From Bacteroidetes bacterium UBA1947 (GTDB lineage: Bacteria; Bacteroidota; Bacteroidia; Chitinophagales; Chitinophagaceae), in NCBI GenBank assembly GCA_002336915.1, contig DDET01000063.1, positions 5,143 to 69,142 on the forward strand: DNA of 64,000 bases, in the 5' to 3' direction. Positions 61,046-64,000 of this stretch are shown piece after piece. Under the pieces are notes generated by a model, which saw nothing but the letters and a program-made list of their open reading frames with translations, ran no database searches and was not told the DNA's origin. Both the position numbers and the translations under genes were made by a program. Within the stretch, counting starts at the first letter, position 1; the number at the start of each line of letters is the position of its first letter.

Positions 61046-62224
61046 TTAGAGGGGTTGCACCGCCATCCACGCCATCATCCCAACCCCCACCTTCATCGCC
61101 TCTTCATTGATATCAAAGTGCGCATTATGCACCGGCGCTAAAAATTCTTTACCATCCTTATTTGTACCCATACGGAAGAAACAACCCGGCACATGATGTG
61201 TGTAGAAACTAAAATCCTCACCCGCCATGCGCATGTCCAGCGTGTGCACATGCTCTGCACCCACATACTTCTTAGCCCAGCCTTCAGCCCTGGCTGTAAG
61301 CGCAGGGTCATTGAATAAAGATGGATAGCCCGAAGGTATCTCTACTATAGCTTTAGCGCCATAGGCGGCGCAGGTTTGCTCTGTAAAATCTTTTATCCAT
61401 TTATGCGCCTCGTAGCGCCACTTTTCATCCATAGTGCGGAAGGTGCCCAGTATCTCTACCTTATCCGGTATCACATTGGTAGCAAAGCCACCCGCTATCT
61501 TCCCGAAGGTGAGCACCGATGGGATCAGCGGGTTGCCCTTGCGCGATATCACCTGTTGCAGGCCTGTTATCACCTGTGCAGCTATTGCTATGGGGTCCAC
61601 GGTTTGGTGGGGCAGGGCAGCGTGACCGCCTTTGCCTTCTATGCTTATGTATATCTCGTCTGCACTGGCCATGTACTGTCCCGCGCGGAAGCCCGTATGC
61701 CCTGTAGGCAAATGCGGGTACACATGCAGCGCGAATATCGCATCGGGCTTTGGGTTTTCCAGCACTCCATCAGCTATCATCAGGCTGGCACCACCGGGGT
61801 GCTTCTCCTCGCCCGGCTGAAAGATCAGTTTCACCGTTCCTTCCCATTCATCACGCAGATCATTCAATATTCTTGCAGCACCCAGCAGGCAACTGCTGTG
61901 TACATCATGTCCGCAGGCATGCATCACGCCATCGTTCTGAGACTTGTAGCTAACTGTATTTGCTTCCAGTATCGGCAACGCGTCCATATCGGCGCGCAGG
62001 GCTATGCATCTTTTTGTGGGGTTCTTGCCTTCTATCAGTCCCACTATGCCTGTGCCTGCAACGCCTGTTGTATGCTTAATGCCCCATTCGCTCAACTTAC
62101 CCGCAATAAAAGCAGCCGTATCATGCTCCTGGAAACTCAGCTCCGGGTGTGCATGTATATGGTGGCGTATCTCCTGTATCTCCGGGAAATACTGCTCTGC
62201 CTTTTCGCGAATTTTATTGATCAT
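61046..62224 (-). CDS. M20-family amidohydrolase (N-acyl-amino-acid/hippurate hydrolase type)
   Basis: Metallopeptidase-fold hydrolase of 392 residues. Metal-binding segments are CGHDVHSSCLLGAARIL near residue 104, PGEEKHPGGASLMI, and the later AGEDFSFYTHHVPGCFFRMG. GHAALPHQTVDPIAIAAQVI lies in the dimerisation/lid domain. Members cleave N-acyl amino acids or similar amides. No signal peptide, so cytoplasmic. The ATG overlaps the end of the SPOR gene by 11 bases, which suggests cotranslation. Confidence 0.92.
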   Translation of the reverse strand: MINKIREKAEQYFPEIQEIRHHIHAHPELSFQEHDTAAFIAGKLSEWGIKHTTGVAGTGIVGLIEGKNPTKRCIALRADMDALPILEANTVSYKSQNDGVMHACGHDVHSSCLLGAARILNDLRDEWEGTVKLIFQPGEEKHPGGASLMIADGVLENPKPDAIFALHVYPHLPTGHTGFRAGQYMASADEIYISIEGKGGHAALPHQTVDPIAIAAQVITGLQQVISRKGNPLIPSVLTFGKIAGGFATNVIPDKVEILGTFRTMDEKWRYEAHKWIKDFTEQTCAAYGAKAIVEIPSGYPSLFNDPALTARAEGWAKKYVGAEHVHTLDMRMAGEDFSFYTHHVPGCFFRMGTNKDGKEFLAPVHNAHFDINEEAMKVGVGMMAWMAVQPL

Positions 62225-62648
62225 CTTTCTTTTTTTCTTTCAGGGTATTGACAACAATATAATCAGGCACTATCATGCAGGGACTGTACAGCGTACTCAC
62301 CTGCTGGTACATCTTTTCCGCCTCGCCCCTGCTACGGAAGTCGCCCACCTTTATCCTGAACTGCGGTTGTACGTAGGTCATATAGCTGCGCACGCCGGGG
62401 TAGCGGCGCCCGAAATCGATCTTTACTTTATTAGCCTTTGCCCTGTCATTACCGCTGTATATCTGCACCCTGTAGCCGCGTGCCGAGTAGATACCCCCAC
62501 CACCGGACGAGGGCCTCTTCAGCAATACCGCCAGCCTGCCATCGCTGTGTACCACCGTGCCTGTAGCAGTATCATCATTCTGCGCGTTGGCGGCATACGC
62601 CATACCCAGCGCAAAAAATAATGTAAGTATGTATCTAAGTGTTTTCAT
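62214..62648 (-). CDS. SPOR-domain protein
   Basis: Protein of 144 residues with a signal peptide (1-22, ending AYAANAQ). The C-terminal SPOR domain runs at about residues 59-133 (YRVQIYSGNDRAKANKVKID; FRIKVGDFRSRGEAEKMYQQ). SPOR domains bind denuded glycan strands of peptidoglycan, often at division sites. There is no membrane anchor other than the signal. It probably acts in the periplasm. It shares an 11-base overlap with the amidohydrolase and lies 38 bases after deoC. Confidence 0.88.
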   Translation of the reverse strand: MKTLRYILTLFFALGMAYAANAQNDDTATGTVVHSDGRLAVLLKRPSSGGGGIYSARGYRVQIYSGNDRAKANKVKIDFGRRYPGVRSYMTYVQPQFRIKVGDFRSRGEAEKMYQQVSTLYSPCMIVPDYIVVNTLKEKKKDDQ

Positions 62649-62686
62649 CTAAAGCCTATTAAAAGTACTAAAATCCCCCAACACTG

Positions 62687-63352
62687 TTACCTGTTCACTG
62701 TTACCTGTTCACTCACAATTTTCAAGCTCGCAGAGCAGCCCAGCCTGTTAGCTCCCGCATCTATAAGCTCTTTAGCAAATGCATAATCCCTTATCCCGCC
62801 CGATGCCTTTATCTGTATGCTCTCCGGCAGGTAAGCCCGCATCAGCTTCACAGCCTCGGTACTGGCACCATGCTCGGCATAGCCTGTCGAGGTTTTCATA
62901 AAGTCGATGCCCAGTGGTGCGTAGAGGTTGCAGCAGGCTATCAGTTCTTCCACGTTCATCACGCCGCTTTCCACTATCACCTTTATTTTCCTGCCCGCCT
63001 CATGCACCACCTCGGTACAGGCCGCTATTTCTTTTTCCAGGTAGTCCCAGTCGCCGTTCTTCATGGCGGCTATATTGTGTACCACGTCCAGCTCATCCGC
63101 GCCCAGCTCTATAGCCAGCAGCAGTTCCTCTATCTTAGCCGTTATAGTGCTATACCCAAACGGGAAACCCACCACAGTAGCCACCTTTACATCCGTATCT
63201 TCCAGCAGCTTCTTCGCCTCCAGCACATAATACGGTGGCACACATACCGCTGCAAATTTATATTCCTTAGCCTCCCCGCATAGCCTTTCCACTTCCGCCA
63301 CCGTAGTGGTAGGTTTCAGTATTGTATGATCTATGTAAGAGGCAATATTCAT
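62687..63352 (-). CDS. deoC: Deoxyribose-phosphate aldolase
   Basis: TIM-barrel aldolase of 221 residues that splits 2-deoxyribose 5-phosphate into glyceraldehyde 3-phosphate and acetaldehyde. YIDHTILKPTTTVAEVERLC opens it. AADELDV-type residues appear as LGADELDVVHNI, the Schiff-base Lys lies in FMKTSTGYAEHGAS, and IKASGGIRDY is the phosphate-binding loop. The length is normal. It lies 49 bases after icd in the same direction and 38 before the SPOR gene. Confidence 0.95.
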   Translation of the reverse strand: MNIASYIDHTILKPTTTVAEVERLCGEAKEYKFAAVCVPPYYVLEAKKLLEDTDVKVATVVGFPFGYSTITAKIEELLLAIELGADELDVVHNIAAMKNGDWDYLEKEIAACTEVVHEAGRKIKVIVESGVMNVEELIACCNLYAPLGIDFMKTSTGYAEHGASTEAVKLMRAYLPESIQIKASGGIRDYAFAKELIDAGANRLGCSASLKIVSEQVTVNR

Positions 63353-63401
63353 GATCTAAAACTACGCAACCAATGAACTGATCAACCAGTCAACTAATCA
63401 C

Positions 63402-64000
63402 CTACAAATTACGAATGATCTCCTGCGCAAACTCACTCGTCTTCAGCAAAGTAGCATCATGCATCAGGTTGTAAAAATCAACCGTCACACGCTTGCGCAT
63501 GATGGCCGTGCCCAGTGCCTTTTTAATGGCCTCGGCCACTTCCGTCCAGCCCATGTACTCCAGCATCATCACACCGCTCAGCAACAGGCTCGATGGGTTC
63601 ATGGTATCAGTATCCGCAAACTTAGGCGCAGTACCATGCGTAGCCTCGAACACCGCGTAGCCCGTATTGTAATTTATATTGGCCCCCGGTGCTATGCCTA
63701 TGCCGCCCACGGCCGCAGCCAGTGCATCGCTTATATAGTCACCATTCAGGTTCAGCGTTGCTACTACGCTGTAGTCCTTAGGTGCCAGCAGTATCTGCTG
63801 CAGGAAGTTATCGGCTATCACATCTTTTATGATCAGCTTGCCCGCTGCTTCGGCTTTTTTCATCCTTGCATTGGCAGCATCCTCACCCTCTGTTTTGCGG
63901 GCCTTGTCCCACTGGCCCCAGGTGTATACCTGGTCGCCAAACTCGCGCTCGGCCAGCTCATAGCCCCATTGCTTAAAGCCACCTTCGGTGAACTTCATGA
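63402..64000 (-). CDS. icd: NADP-dependent isocitrate dehydrogenase, C-terminal part (5' end outside window)
   Basis: TCA-cycle enzyme producing 2-oxoglutarate and NADPH. About the last 199 residues are present, entering at MKFTEGGFKQWGYELA, which is internal in Icd, so the start lies to the right of the window. KLIIKDVIADNFLQQILL covers metal and substrate contacts, TLNLNGDYISDALAAAVGGI follows, and ATHGTAPKFADTD is the coenzyme-binding motif. The C-terminus reads FAQEIIRNL. It is cut only by the window edge. Confidence 0.94.
   Translation of the reverse strand, partial: MKFTEGGFKQWGYELAEREFGDQVYTWGQWDKARKTEGEDAANARMKKAEAAGKLIIKDVIADNFLQQILLAPKDYSVVATLNLNGDYISDALAAAVGGIGIAPGANINYNTGYAVFEATHGTAPKFADTDTMNPSSLLLSGVMMLEYMGWTEVAEAIKKALGTAIMRKRVTVDFYNLMHDATLLKTSEFAQEIIRNL

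Noticed and set aside
61376..62251. Antisense open frame of 291 codons opposite the M20 amidohydrolase
   Set aside because: The sense frame has intact metal-binding motifs, and the antisense translation is Cys/His/Tyr-rich noise.
1..64000. tRNA or rRNA genes, prophage, restriction or toxin-antitoxin systems
   Set aside because: I looked for cloverleaf-like sequence with a GGTTCGAATC-type arm in the gaps and for phage or nuclease motifs in the proteins and found none.

Overview
The window comes from a member of the Bacteroidota, most likely the Chitinophagaceae or a close relative. The evidence is the five secreted proteins with type IX secretion (T9SS) C-terminal sorting domains, a GldE-type gene next to mutY and ssb, an exbB-exbD-exbD-tonB cluster, a TonB-dependent receptor with a carboxypeptidase-regulatory N-terminal domain, repeated TAnnTTTG promoter boxes a short distance before start codons, and the near absence of purine-rich ribosome binding sites. 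This is ordinary chromosome, with no phage, insertion sequence, CRISPR array, rRNA or tRNA that I can see. Both ends cut a gene: enolase on the left and NADP-isocitrate dehydrogenase on the right.

Layout. 0-6.3 kb: housekeeping genes (eno, a DivIC/FtsB-like division gene, proline dehydrogenase, an N-terminal transketolase subunit, mutY, ssb, gldE). 6.5-13.8 kb: two large T9SS adhesin-like proteins that share a C-terminal module. 13.8-14.5 kb: a gene-free stretch with two arrays of degenerate repeats spaced about 10.5 bp. 14.5-18.4 kb: argS facing asnS and ppa. 18.7-21.8 kb: a TonB energising complex. 22-27 kb: an Skp/OmpH-like lipoprotein, amino-acid permease, heptose-7-phosphate kinase, YdeI-like protein, thioesterase and a glycosyltransferase. 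27-32 kb: membrane pyrophosphatase, an ECF sigma factor with an anti-sigma/TPR protein, and a SanA/YdcF-like protein. 32-45 kb: a T9SS choice-of-anchor-J protein, an M1 peptidase that appears fused to an outer-membrane beta-barrel, a PurF-like protein with a LysE exporter, tsaE, and two tandem T9SS metzincin proteases. 45-48.8 kb: a six-gene fatty-acid/aryl-polyene-like cassette. 49-54.5 kb: a TonB-dependent receptor with a His-rich partner, a predicted outer-membrane protein and a thiolase. 54.5-55.8 kb: a cluster of dispersed palindromic repeats around a CoA-binding gene. 55.8-64 kb: an orphan regulatory-domain protein, two tandem paralogues of unknown family, anmK, a PaiB-like flavoprotein, an M20 amidohydrolase, a SPOR protein, deoC and icd.

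Several parts connect. The ExbB/ExbD/TonB set could energise the receptor at 49.5 kb, and the secreted proteins depend on T9SS, whose core genes apart from gldE lie outside this window. The most unusual items are the helically phased repeats before argS, the M1 peptidase/barrel fusion, the unknown tandem paralogues at 56.4-58.6 kb, the six-gene acyl cassette, and the perfect inverted repeat just before the PaiB-like start codon.
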